The translations under genes and the position numbers were made by a program. From Flavobacteriaceae bacterium (GTDB taxonomy: Bacteria; Bacteroidota; Bacteroidia; Flavobacteriales; Flavobacteriaceae), in assembly GCA_027490305.1 (NCBI GenBank), contig JAIXYI010000054.1:1-39478 (forward strand): a DNA stretch of 39,478 nucleotides, given 5' to 3'. Position 1 is the first letter of the stretch; every line of letters starts with the position of its first letter. Below are positions 1-7,823 of this stretch, one piece after another. The notes under the pieces were generated by a model. That model had not been told where the DNA came from. It searched no databases and worked only from the letters and a program-made list of their open reading frames with translations.

Positions 1-47
1 TCCATGGAACTGGCTGGGCCGCTCTTGTGAAATCGTACATCCTGAAT

Positions 48-1379
48 ATGAAGAAAATCCTGTTTTTGTTGTTGGCCTATTCATTTAACCTAACCGTATC
101 GGGGCAATGTTGGCAAGAAATTAGTAACGGTCAGTATCATACCCTCGCAATTCGTGAAGACGGTACGCTTTGGGCCTGGGGTTTTAACCAGTACGGACAA
201 TTGGGAACCGGAGATTTCACGGATCAGGATTCTCCGGTCCAGATTGGGACGGAGACGGACTGGAAAGCGGTCAGCGCGGGCGCGATCCATTCGCTCGCCC
301 TTAAGCAAGATGGTACCCTATGGTCATGGGGAAACAATGATTATGGGCAACTCGGACAAGGTACCAATGAAACGGTAAACGTGCCGCTGCAGATGGGTTC
401 TGAAAATACATGGAACAAAATATTCGCCGGGATATGGGTCTCTTCAGCTATCAAGAATGATGGGACGCTCTGGGGTTGGGGCTCTAATAGTGGGCAACTG
501 GCGCAGTTAACTTCAGAGACCTACTTTTCCTCCCCCATCCAGATCGGAACCGACAACAACTGGAAGGCCGTATGTTTCGGTGGCGCGTTTGTGTTCGGTC
601 TGAAAACCGATGGTACATTGTGGTCTTGGGGAAACGGCGTTTATGGCGAACTTGGGAATGGCCAGCTAACCTCAACAAATTATTTTCCTACCCAAATCGG
701 GAATGCCAATGACTGGCAGGAAATCTCAGCCGGCTTTTGGTATGGGATGGCTATTAAAAATAATGGAACTCTTTGGAGGTGGGGTCAGGGATATGGTTCT
801 TCACCTACCGTGTATGGCGTCTCGAACAATTGGTCAAAGATTAACTGTTACTTTAACTTCAATCTTGCTATTAAGAATGACGGAACCCTTTGGTCGTGGG
901 GTGATAATTCAAATGGCCAGTTAGGAAACGGCACTACTACAAATGTGAATAATCCCACGCAGATAAGCGATCAGGTTAATTGGACAAAAATTACAAATGG
1001 TTATAAATTTTCGACGGTTTTAAATTCCGTTGGCGAAATAAAGTCTTTTGGACAAAACAATTACGGTCAATTAGGTATTGGCTCCAATACCGACGTTAGT
1101 ATTCCGTCCGACGTTAGCTGTGCCAGTTTAGCGAATGCTGGGTTACAAAATGGGCAGTTCGAAATATTTCCCAATCCTGTGCGAGATCGATTGGAAATAA
1201 GAAAAAGCAGCGGTGTAAAAATCTACCGTATCCGTATAATTGACATGACAGGCAAAACTGCATTAAAAGAGGAGGGTGACGCACCCACAATTTCGGTTGC
1301 CTCTTTGCCAAGCGGTGTATATTTACTTACTATCGAATCTACCACGGGAATCTACAGAGAGCGAATTGTAAAAGAATAA
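48..1379 (+). CDS. RCC1-repeat secreted protein with T9SS type A sorting domain
   Basis: A 443-residue exported protein. The ATG at 48 gives a clean signal peptide (MKKILFLLLAYSFNLTVSGQ); a GTG at 27 in frame would only add seven residues before it. The body is about seven RCC1-type repeats of roughly 50 residues, each carrying the DGTLWxWGxNxxGQLG signature and together expected to form a beta-propeller. The C-terminal ~75 residues contain FPNPVRDRLEI, a middle IIDMTGK strand and LPSGVYLLTI, ending in a basic RERIVKE. This is the layout of a type A T9SS C-terminal sorting domain, so the protein should be exported by the Sec and Por systems and attached to the cell surface or released. The ligand is unknown. 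In Bacteroidota such RCC1 proteins are common and mostly uncharacterised. The family and export route are clear; the function is not. Confidence 0.9.
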   Translation: MKKILFLLLAYSFNLTVSGQCWQEISNGQYHTLAIREDGTLWAWGFNQYGQLGTGDFTDQDSPVQIGTETDWKAVSAGAIHSLALKQDGTLWSWGNNDYGQLGQGTNETVNVPLQMGSENTWNKIFAGIWVSSAIKNDGTLWGWGSNSGQLAQLTSETYFSSPIQIGTDNNWKAVCFGGAFVFGLKTDGTLWSWGNGVYGELGNGQLTSTNYFPTQIGNANDWQEISAGFWYGMAIKNNGTLWRWGQGYGSSPTVYGVSNNWSKINCYFNFNLAIKNDGTLWSWGDNSNGQLGNGTTTNVNNPTQISDQVNWTKITNGYKFSTVLNSVGEIKSFGQNNYGQLGIGSNTDVSIPSDVSCASLANAGLQNGQFEIFPNPVRDRLEIRKSSGVKIYRIRIIDMTGKTALKEEGDAPTISVASLPSGVYLLTIESTTGIYRERIVKE

Positions 1380-1466
1380 AACCTGCAGTTCCCAACCTGA
1401 CGACTGCATGTGGCATGCACAACCTGCAAAACAACTTTATACCCTACCGACCGCAAAAGTGACCGA

Positions 1467-2072
1467 ATGAATAGTTGGAAAAGCCATGTAAAAGGAGACG
1501 ACACGCTTATTGTCTATCACAATACGACGATTTATAAAGGCAATCCCAAACCGGAAGCTGTCGATGCCATCTTAAGGGATCTTTCGCACGGGGTACAACG
1601 TCCCGAACTATTCAGCATTCCGCAGTCTTTACTGAAAAAGATCTGCCTTGAAGAAGGCAAATCATATCTTGAGGTCTATTTTGGGGACGCTTCTGAAGAA
1701 CACCTCAAAGTAACAGATCCGGCGCGCCGGCAGGCAATATTCGATTTTTTTCGGGCGACGATTCCCCGCAGCAAGTACGAAGTAGAACACTATTCAAAAG
1801 CAAAGGCCGGTCGCAAACCGCTGGCTGCGATGGTCATTACTTCGCTCTTGTTTTTATGGTCACTCTATCTGGCTGTTCAAATGGAAAATGGTGCCCGGTA
1901 CGAAATAATCGGAGATGGGAAATCCATCGTTACGGTGGTATTGGCGATTGCGGGACTGGGCTCTTTAAATGTGACGCTCTTGTTTAGCGCATTGCTGCTT
2001 ATTGCCGGGGTTTCTTTTTACTTTAAAACCCGAAACCCTAAAGTGGTGCACACTATTTCCGTTGTACGATAG
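1467..2072 (+). CDS. Hypothetical protein with two C-terminal membrane segments
   Basis: I do not recognise this family. The ATG at 1467 gives 201 residues; an in-frame GTG at 1410 would add 19 residues with two cysteines (MACTTC) that look like leader sequence rather than a signal. The N-terminal ~120 residues are soluble and mixed in charge, with no motif I can name. The C-terminal part has two hydrophobic segments, one around PLAAMVITSLLFLWSLYLAV and one long one around LLFSALLLIAGVSFYF. The protein is therefore probably an inner-membrane protein with a cytoplasmic N-terminal domain. It lies 87 bases after the RCC1 gene on the same strand, and its stop is followed directly by the first of the repeated intergenic modules. 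Confidence 0.6.
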   Translation: MNSWKSHVKGDDTLIVYHNTTIYKGNPKPEAVDAILRDLSHGVQRPELFSIPQSLLKKICLEEGKSYLEVYFGDASEEHLKVTDPARRQAIFDFFRATIPRSKYEVEHYSKAKAGRKPLAAMVITSLLFLWSLYLAVQMENGARYEIIGDGKSIVTVVLAIAGLGSLNVTLLFSALLLIAGVSFYFKTRNPKVVHTISVVR

Positions 2073-2150
2073 AAACGCTGCCATTAGCGGTTTCACGCAA
2101 TTCGTTGGGTAAGGGTGTGATTGCATTTCCTTTTTTGTACTTTCATCTAA
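2073..2150 (+). repeat. Recurrent intergenic module, copy A
   Basis: This begins straight after a stop codon and contains GCCATTAGCGG, then ATTGCATTTC (2120-2129) and the 15-mer TTTTTTGTACTTTCA (2131-2145). The last two elements recur in copy C at 3941-3969, the 15-mer exactly. TACTTTCA resembles a weak Bacteroidota -7 box, so the module may carry a promoter for the lipoprotein gene at 2236. The nature of the repeat is inferred. Confidence 0.45.
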
Positions 2151-2235
2151 TTGAAAATATACCATTTAACAACCTTTTAGACCCCGCTAGCTATGCATCG
2201 GCAACAGGTCGCGCTCAAAAGACAAAAAACCCAAA

Positions 2236-2820
2236 ATGATCAGAACATTCGTCTTACTCGAACTTCTCCTTCTATTTAGTTGCAATTCAAAGACCACGAA
2301 AGAAGAGGTACAGAATCACGAAACTTCAGAAGATGAATTAGTGTACCCGGAACCGAAGATTACCGGTGACCGCTATTTTGATTTTGACGAACTTCTTCAC
2401 TACCGAACCGATTTTGAAGAAAGCAGGATTCGGGAACTCTCTGAAAACGAACATAAGTCGGAATTAGATTCTTTGAAATCGGGTGTACTACTGGGAAGCA
2501 TTCCTAATTCCCTTACGGACGTTACGTTTATCAAAAACCTGAGTGCGTTCGGTTATCGGAAATACCAAATAAATAAGGAAAAGTTTGCGGAAATCAATAG
2601 CATTTTCACTGAGAAGAAGCATGCTGAAGTAGTTGCATATGCGTGTGATTATGTTTATCGTGACATCCTAATTTTTAAGAAAAAATCAAAGATTGTTGGA
2701 ATAGCAAAAATCTGTTTTGAGTGCGGTGGCAGTCGTATTGTGGGAACAAAAGCCAATACTGATGAATTCGGCCAAAGTGGTGATCTTGAACGTTTAAAGA
2801 AATTACTTAGCGGAGAATAG
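2236..2820 (+). CDS. Hypothetical lipoprotein
   Basis: A 194-residue protein with an SPII signal: a hydrophobic stretch (FVLLELLLLF) followed by the lipobox LFSC at Cys16. An acidic, Lys/Glu-rich linker follows, so it is probably anchored in the outer membrane or facing the periplasm. The mature part is mixed alpha/beta without a motif I recognise; a CFECGG segment near residue 160 has a cysteine pair. It stands alone between repeated modules, with no operon partner on the upstream side. The decayed toxin fragment begins about 20 bases after its stop. No function is proposed. Confidence 0.65.
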   Translation: MIRTFVLLELLLLFSCNSKTTKEEVQNHETSEDELVYPEPKITGDRYFDFDELLHYRTDFEESRIRELSENEHKSELDSLKSGVLLGSIPNSLTDVTFIKNLSAFGYRKYQINKEKFAEINSIFTEKKHAEVVAYACDYVYRDILIFKKKSKIVGIAKICFECGGSRIVGTKANTDEFGQSGDLERLKKLLSGE

Positions 2821-2841
2821 AACCTTTGCGGCTGCACTTAG

Positions 2842-2988
2842 ACGCAATTTATGCTCAATGGCTTTCAAAAGAAAACGCAGAAAACTCCAAAAGTGGAAAT
2901 TGAAAAAGCGTTGAGGCTAATGAACGATTATTACAACGAAAAAAGAAATGAAAATGGAAACGAAAAGCTGGAAAGAAATAAAAGATAA
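2842..2988 (+). pseudogene. 3' remnant of a HigB/Gp49-like (RelE superfamily) toxin gene
   Basis: This frame is open from just after a TAG at 2839 to the TAA at 2986. It reads FMLNGFQKKTQKTPKVEIEK from 2848 and then continues through a Lys/Asn/Glu-rich tail. The GFQKKTQKTPKxEIxxA segment is the typical C-terminal part of HigB/Gp49-like toxins, which normally run to 100-120 residues. The N-terminal two thirds, including the first beta strands, is absent: the upstream neighbour's stop lies only 22 bases before this frame opens. The remnant overlaps the start of the antitoxin gene by about 40 bases, the usual toxin-then-antitoxin order of HigBA loci. A toxin of this size should be inactive. The match is by eye. 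Confidence 0.6.
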
Positions 2989-3244
2989 TGTCTACGGCCT
3001 AAAAGGAACCGAAAGACGGGATAACCTTGAACGGGATTCTGAAGGTTTTAAAATCGGTCTCGCACTTAAAAAAGCGCGAGAAGAGAAACATCTAACGCAA
3101 TCCGAGCTTGGAGAACGTGTAGATAAAAAGCGGGAGTATATTTCCCGAATAGAGAATAACGGAAGTAATCTGACGCTTAAAACGCTTTACGAGATTGTAG
3201 AAAAGGGCTTAGGTGGTAAAGTGCATATTCAAATCGAGTTATAG
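2948..3244 (+). CDS. XRE-family HigA-like antitoxin, orphaned
   Basis: A 98-residue protein with a Cro/C1-type helix-turn-helix: LALKKAREEKHLTQSELGER, then VDKKREYISRIENNGSNLTL as the recognition region, then a short C-terminal beta-like tail (GGKVHIQIEL). The N-terminal ~35 residues (SWKEIKDNVYGLKGTERRDN) are typical of the antitoxins paired with HigB/Gp49-like toxins. In such pairs the antitoxin binds the toxin and represses the operon. Here the toxin partner is only a fragment, so this gene is an orphan antitoxin and may act as a plain repressor or protect against related toxins. Starts at 2948 and 2954 are both possible. No terminator is seen after it. Confidence 0.8.
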   Translation: MKMETKSWKEIKDNVYGLKGTERRDNLERDSEGFKIGLALKKAREEKHLTQSELGERVDKKREYISRIENNGSNLTLKTLYEIVEKGLGGKVHIQIEL

Positions 3245-3345
3245 ACACTGCCGACAACTGCTATTACATGCCATTGGCGGATGGTTTCTAAGACTCCGGT
3301 TTTTGTTTTTTTCACTACTTTAGTTCTGGCGGAGAGTACTTAGTT
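3245..3345 (+). repeat. Recurrent intergenic module, copy B
   Basis: This begins directly after the antitoxin stop. It holds TGCCATTGGCGG (compare GCCATTAGCGG in copy A), a T-rich run, ACTACTTTAG, and GGCGGAGAGTACT at 3328-3340. The last element resembles AGCGG-CGTACT in copy C and AGCGGAGCGTACT in copy D. It lies in the spacer before the membrane-protein gene at 3415. Confidence 0.4.
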
Positions 3346-3414
3346 AGGTGACCCAACCAACTGCACGTGAGCCCCGAACCTCAAGCAATAATGCAATCAA
3401 CACTTGTCTTACAC

Positions 3415-3915
3415 ATGAAAAAATTGAACGTGCCTCTACTAGTATTCCATTCCCTGGGGGCGCTATTCTTTATTTTTTCATTCCAAAAATTCCGGGGGCT
3501 CTATTATCTCGACGTTTTCGAGTTAGCTACGCGAGTGGGCATTTCAAACTTTGTGAACAATAGCTCGAAATACGGATACACAATAGCAGACGTAGCCCAT
3601 TTTACATTGGTTACGGGTCTAACCAATCTGATAGCGATCTTGTTCGCTTTTGTTGTGTCGCTGTTTATATGCATTAAAAGAAAGTATTCGATTTTCAATA
3701 GTATAGTCGTACTCCTTCTAATGCTTGTACTCATTCGAATCGATATTTTGAAATGGATTATGATAGACCGAATTCCCGGCTATTTTATCCGAAACCTATT
3801 TGCCTTGTTTTTAGTAGGTGGCCTTGTATTCTTGTTTATGGGTATCGTCATGTTTACATCAAAGAGATTAAATCGAATTGTTGCGAAATACAATAAAAAC
3901 GGGGCCAGTGGGTAG
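3415..3915 (+). CDS. Hypothetical four-helix membrane protein
   Basis: From the ATG at 3415 this is a 166-residue polytopic protein; an in-frame GTG at 3367 would add 16 unlikely residues. Four hydrophobic segments are visible: VPLLVFHSLGALFFIFSF near the N-terminus, LTNLIAILFAFVVSLFICI in the middle, IVVLLLMLVLIRIDIL, and FALFLVGGLVFLFMGIVMF near the C-terminus. Lysine/arginine-rich loops (IKRKYS, SKRLNR) suggest that those loops face the cytoplasm. No catalytic or transport motif is seen. It is a lone gene between repeated modules B and C. No function is proposed. Confidence 0.65.
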   Translation: MKKLNVPLLVFHSLGALFFIFSFQKFRGLYYLDVFELATRVGISNFVNNSSKYGYTIADVAHFTLVTGLTNLIAILFAFVVSLFICIKRKYSIFNSIVVLLLMLVLIRIDILKWIMIDRIPGYFIRNLFALFLVGGLVFLFMGIVMFTSKRLNRIVAKYNKNGASG

Positions 3916-3998
3916 CCGCACTTTGTTGGTTGCGGTTATCATTGCATTTCGCTCTTTTTTGTACTTTCACCCCATAGCGGCGTACTGCGCTAAAAACC
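3916..3998 (+). repeat. Recurrent intergenic module, copy C
   Basis: This starts just after a stop codon. It contains ATTGCATTTC (3941-3950), the 15-mer TTTTTTGTACTTTCA (3955-3969, identical to copy A) and AGCGG-CGTACTGCG (3976-3989, like copy D). The last element can pair as TAGCG/CGCTA. About 200 bases without a recognisable gene follow, up to the small gene at 4198. Confidence 0.45.
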
Positions 3999-4197
3999 AC
4001 CCGAATGTACCGTGATTCGCGAAACGTCAGCAGAAACACCATGTAATGAACCGCTTTAGAACATCCGTAGTAGTCAATTGGCTCAAAGAGCAGAAAATCA
4101 GGATTACGATGACATCTTGGTACGTAAGAAAAATAATATACTTTTACACCCAATTAAAGTATTTATTGTTACCTTAGGATTTAATACTAAAGTAGTT

Positions 4198-4368
4198 ATG
4201 AAAAAAAACAAATCAACTTCAACCGTTTCAAAGGTTATTGCTGCATCAGCATCAACTAAAAAACGAATTGCTGCTGTTGCCGATAATCTGAAGGGAAAAG
4301 AACTGTTTTCTAATAAGGTAGAATTGGCTAGAAGAACGTTAAGTGATGTAAAGTCGCTCCCTATTTAA
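4198..4368 (+). CDS. Small basic protein of 56 residues
   Basis: This short gene starts at an ATG (4198) after an A-rich leader and encodes 56 residues: a basic N-terminus (MKKNKSTSTVSKV), an Ala/Ser stretch, then a likely amphipathic helix (AAVADNLKGKELFSNKVELA). There is no signal peptide and no membrane segment. I do not recognise the family. Its reality is supported by the perfect Rho-independent terminator 26 bases after the stop and by sensible codon use. A TACCTTAG at 4170-4177 could be its -7 box. A longer in-frame start at 4078 exists but would add 40 residues unlike the rest. Confidence 0.6.
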   Translation: MKKNKSTSTVSKVIAASASTKKRIAAVADNLKGKELFSNKVELARRTLSDVKSLPI

Positions 4369-4394
4369 TCATACTATTGGATGATACATACAGC

Positions 4395-4428
4395 GTCGGT
4401 TAGGTTTTGTCCTAACCGACTTTTTTTT
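4395..4428 (+). terminator. Rho-independent terminator after the 56-aa gene
   Basis: A perfect 10-bp stem, GTCGGTTAGG (4395-4404) with CCTAACCGAC (4411-4420), a six-base loop and eight T residues (4421-4428). It is oriented on the plus strand. Confidence 0.95.
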
Positions 4429-4868
4429 CGCAACTACCTTCAACAATGGATAGCCGCCGTTGGATGGCACCATCACGTTATGTCTGTTTGTATCCAAAAA
4501 TGAAACGGTTACGTCTGTCAGCCGGAAATTGAAACGAATAAAGCAGGTGCTGGGAGTGGCTATTCGCAATAGGCTGATTAATTGTTAATTGGACGGATAT
4601 TTTTTGTACATTCGTTTCTCACAGCGGAGCGTACTCCGTTTCCTTTCCCTCCGAATTGCCGGATAAACTATAGAACAAAGCCTGAAAACGTTATACACAC
4701 GTGTAACGGCACCGCCTTTCCGACGCCCGCACCGACGACTATGAGGTATAACGCCTATAGCATCCGTTGGCATCGTATAGCATGTAAACCTAAAATGGAG
4801 GCCAGCGACCATCAAAAACGGGGCGATACCGAAAAGCCAAACGAGTAGGAAAATTAAAACAAAACATT
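4429..4868 (+). other. Non-coding interval with recurrent module copy D
   Basis: No convincing gene is seen between the terminator and the amidase gene. It holds ATTTTTTGTACATTC (4599-4613), where TACATTCG resembles a -7 box with a TTG 22 bases upstream at 4582. AGCGGAGCGTACTCCG (4623-4638) matches copies B and C and forms a short hairpin. An imperfect palindrome, CGTTATACACACGTGTAACG, lies at 4689-4708. An 88-codon open frame at 4582-4848 shows no protein-like features. Confidence 0.45.
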
Positions 4869-5753
4869 ATGTGTACCTCCTTCCTTGCATTCCAAACAGG
4901 TAATTTTGGAATAACCGGTCGATCATTAGACTATGACCAACCCACCCAATTTTTGAGCAGCCAGTTTCCAAGTGGCACAACATTCAATTCCGTTTTAGAT
5001 AATGGGGTTAGTTGGGTCTCCGTCTATGGCATTTTCACAATTGACTCCGTCGACGGGTATAATGTTCCTTTTGAAGGTATTAATTCGGCAGGGCTCTCCA
5101 TTAGCGGAAATCTGGCCAACGCGAGTTATCCCCAAAACAACCCCGGACCTACGATTTCCAGTGATGACATTGTCAATTATGTCTTATCACAGGCAGGTGA
5201 TGTATCGGAAGCTGCCGCCCTTCTGACATCCATCAATGTTCAAAGTCAATGGCAATACCACTATATTGTATTTGATGCCAGCGGGAACAGTTTGGTGGTG
5301 GAATTTGACGACGAAATGGCTGTTTGCTATAACAATGAGAGTCTTGTTTTGACCAATAATCCGAATTTGAACTACCAGCTTGAAAATCAAAACAATTATG
5401 CCAATATAAAAAACTGGTTTCCAGGTGCGGTGCTTCCTGACAGCGGTGATCAGTTTCACGGTCAGGGAATGTTGGGTTTGCCCGGAGACTGGATGTCGCC
5501 TTCGAGGTACACACGGGTTACGACCATGCTGGAATATTCGCTCCCGTACGTCAACGGTAATAATGATGCGATTTATTTGACGAAACGAATCCTGGACTCC
5601 GCCAGCCTTATCAAGGGAGTTGATTTGGGAGCAAGTGCCACGGGTCTTCCTATTTATACGCAGGTGCAGATTGTAAAAGACATCCTAAATAGCGTTGTTT
5701 ACTGGCGTGAATACGATTCCGAAAGTTGGACCATCGTGAACATTACCTGGTGA
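4869..5753 (+). CDS. Choloylglycine hydrolase family (linear amide C-N hydrolase, Ntn) protein
   Basis: A 294-residue N-terminal-nucleophile amidase. The protein begins MCTSF, so removal of Met1 exposes Cys2 as the nucleophile. GRSLD supplies the conserved Arg18 and Asp21, VLTNNPNL carries the family Asn, and SPSRYTR near residue 215 carries the C-terminal Arg. These are the active-site elements of bile salt hydrolases, penicillin V acylases and related N-acyl amide hydrolases. The family cleaves amide bonds; the substrate here could be a bile acid conjugate, penicillin V, an acyl-homoserine lactone or a lipoamino acid, and the sequence does not decide it. There is no signal peptide, unlike many Bacteroidota homologues that expose the Cys by signal cleavage, so a cytoplasmic enzyme is likely. 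It is a single gene. Confidence 0.85.
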   Translation: MCTSFLAFQTGNFGITGRSLDYDQPTQFLSSQFPSGTTFNSVLDNGVSWVSVYGIFTIDSVDGYNVPFEGINSAGLSISGNLANASYPQNNPGPTISSDDIVNYVLSQAGDVSEAAALLTSINVQSQWQYHYIVFDASGNSLVVEFDDEMAVCYNNESLVLTNNPNLNYQLENQNNYANIKNWFPGAVLPDSGDQFHGQGMLGLPGDWMSPSRYTRVTTMLEYSLPYVNGNNDAIYLTKRILDSASLIKGVDLGASATGLPIYTQVQIVKDILNSVVYWREYDSESWTIVNITW

Positions 5754-6019
5754 GTCTCAAAATTCAGGCATTTCACCACCTGTGCCCACTCTTTTCAAGA
5801 GTGTAAAGAATAACGAATAGGAAAAAAAGCGTAACGTAAAGGCGATGGCTCCAACCGGTAGAAACGGAATTACCTGAAATGGCGGTATTTCCTTACGTCC
5901 GCTCTGTCTGGAAGGAACGCTCTTTTTCCTACCTTCGCTTTCCGGCATTCGATAGTTGGGTGAAAGCGCTGTCGACGTGGCCGCCTAATTTAAGGGCCTT
6001 ATCTTTACGTGCAACTTCT

Positions 6020-7537
6020 ATGACAAAAAGAACGGCGCTACTCCTTACCTTCCTTAGCCTCAAATTCGCGCTGCAGTATTTCCTTGTAGACAGCGCCTAC
6101 GAGTTACACCGCGATGAATTTCTGCATCTTGACCAGGGGCGCCATCTGGCCTGGGGCTATCTTTCCGTTCCTCCTTTTACGTCATGGACGTCGTATGTGA
6201 TCCTTTTGCTCGGCAACTCCGTTTTCTGGGTCAAGTTCTTCCCTGCTTTATATGGTGCCCTGACCCTGTGGATGGTGTGGAAAGCCATAGAGGTGCTCAA
6301 AGGGACACTTTTTGCGCAGGTCCTGGGTGCCAGTTGTGTGTTGCTTTCGGCGCTTTTGCGACTGAACATGCTCTACCAGCCGAACTCTTTCGATGTGTTA
6401 AGCTGGACAGCGCTCTACTTCATCCTGACACAATACATCGCCACCCAAAACCGGAAATGGTGGTTTGCCGCAGCATTCGTGTTTGCGTTGGGCTTCCTGA
6501 ATAAATACAACATCGTCTTCCTGCTGATCGGGCTGTTTCCGGCGCTATTGCTGACCGAACAACGGCGTCTGTTCCGGACGTATCATGTGTATGTCGCAAT
6601 GGGGGTTGCCTTGCTTCTAGTGTCACCCAACCTGGTGTGGCAGTATCACCATGGTTTTCCCGTTATCCATCACTTGCGGGAGTTGTCGGAAACGCAACTG
6701 GAACACGTGAACCGATTTGACTTTTTGAAAAACCAGTTGCTGTTTTTCCTGGGTGGTTTGGTGGTGCTATTCGCTTCGTGCTATGCGCTGTTGTTCTATC
6801 CGCCCTTCCGTCCGTATCGTCCTTTCCTCTTCTCGATTGTGTTTACGTTGTCGGCCTTCGTGTATTGTAAAGCGAAAGACTATTATGCCATCGGCGTCTA
6901 CCCTATTTACATCGCCTTTGGTGCTGTGTACCTGGGACACGTTTTACGGGAAGGCTGGAAGAAAAAGTACCTGCAACCGCTTCTCCTGCTGCTACCCGTG
7001 TTGTTGTTTCTTCCGCTTTACAACGTGGCTTTTCCCAATACATCACCCGAGTATATCGTTCGGCACCCTGAGCAGTACAAACGACTCGGGATGCTTCGGT
7101 GGGAAGACGGAAAAGACCATGCCCTACCCCAGGATTTTGCCGATATGCTCGGCTGGAACGAACTGGCGCAGAAAGTCGACCGCGCGTATTCCAAACTACA
7201 CGGTCACACACTGATCCTGTGTGATAACTACGGACAGGCCGGTGCGATAAATTATTATACCCAAAAACAGGTGCAGGCCGTTTCCTTTAATGCCGATTAC
7301 CTCAACTGGTTTGATTTGTCGAAAAGATACGACAACGTGATACGGGTGAAAGAGGCAGGCAATACAGACACCGAACTGCAGGAAACAGGGCCTTTTTTCG
7401 AACATGCGGTTCTGGCGGATTCCATCACCAACCCCTATGCGCGGGAGTTCGGTACGTCGGTATTTGTTTTTACCGGGGCCAAAATCGATGTCCGTAAACG
7501 GATTGAAGAGGAGATTGAGGAAGTTTCGTGGGAGTGA
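6020..7537 (+). CDS. GT39-type (ArnT/PMT-like) membrane glycosyltransferase
   Basis: From the ATG at 6020 this is a 505-residue polytopic GT-C glycosyltransferase; an in-frame GTG at 5879 would add 47 residues of poor quality. A first membrane helix (LLLTFLSLKFALQYFLV) is followed by the outer loop YELHRDEFLHLDQGRHLAWG with VPPFTSW. This is the acidic first-loop signature of family 39 enzymes, which transfer sugars from polyprenyl-phosphate donors at the outer face of the inner membrane. About ten further helices follow, then a soluble C-terminal domain from about residue 370. The acceptor (lipid A, protein or glycan) cannot be read. Box-like TACCTTCG (5930-5937) and TATCTTTA (6000-6007) lie upstream without a good -33 partner. 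Confidence 0.85.
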   Translation: MTKRTALLLTFLSLKFALQYFLVDSAYELHRDEFLHLDQGRHLAWGYLSVPPFTSWTSYVILLLGNSVFWVKFFPALYGALTLWMVWKAIEVLKGTLFAQVLGASCVLLSALLRLNMLYQPNSFDVLSWTALYFILTQYIATQNRKWWFAAAFVFALGFLNKYNIVFLLIGLFPALLLTEQRRLFRTYHVYVAMGVALLLVSPNLVWQYHHGFPVIHHLRELSETQLEHVNRFDFLKNQLLFFLGGLVVLFASCYALLFYPPFRPYRPFLFSIVFTLSAFVYCKAKDYYAIGVYPIYIAFGAVYLGHVLREGWKKKYLQPLLLLLPVLLFLPLYNVAFPNTSPEYIVRHPEQYKRLGMLRWEDGKDHALPQDFADMLGWNELAQKVDRAYSKLHGHTLILCDNYGQAGAINYYTQKQVQAVSFNADYLNWFDLSKRYDNVIRVKEAGNTDTELQETGPFFEHAVLADSITNPYAREFGTSVFVFTGAKIDVRKRIEEEIEEVSWE

Positions 7538-7608
7538 CCATCCGTTTGAAATTTTCTTTTTGAGGAAATGTATTGTTTTGTAATGGCTAACGCGCTTGAA
7601 AGTGGTAA

Positions 7609-7755
7609 GGAAAGTGGGGCAATACCGGTACGAATACCTCGTCCGACTGGAAACAGTTCAGGTATAGGTTCAAGGTCGTTAAGGAAGATGCAAAATGGAA
7701 GATTGCGTATATGGAGGGGTTCGACTTTGAAACGTTTATACGAAATAGTCCGTGA
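7609..7755 (+). pseudogene. C-terminal remnant of an unidentified small-domain protein
   Basis: The frame between a TAA at 7606 and a TGA at 7753 reads as convincing protein: SDWKQFRYRFKVVKEDAKWK, then IAYMEGFDFETFIRNSP. The alternation of aromatic and basic residues resembles the last strands of an NTF2/DUF4440-like or other small alpha+beta domain, but I cannot name the family. No start codon or N-terminal part is present in this frame. It is best explained as the tail of a decayed gene lying between the glycosyltransferase and the metalloprotease. Confidence 0.35.
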
Positions 7756-7823
7756 AATCGTTCCTATCCGTGGCAATAGCCTCTAACGCCACTCACGTGG
7801 TACCTTCGCTACTTACCCGACCC

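Noticed and set aside
3854..4153. A 99-codon open frame on the minus strand
   Set aside because: It overlaps the membrane-protein gene end and module C, without protein-like features.
4369..4569. A 66-codon open frame on the minus strand, and a plus-strand frame 4453-4584
   Set aside because: The minus frame reads through the terminator hairpin and neither shows a recognisable family.
4582..4848. An 88-codon open frame on the plus strand
   Set aside because: No signal, domain or protein-like composition; it overlaps the repeated module and a candidate promoter.
5787..5803. CACTCTT/AAGAGTG hairpin after the amidase gene as a terminator
   Set aside because: A 7-bp stem with a three-base loop but no T-tract on either strand.
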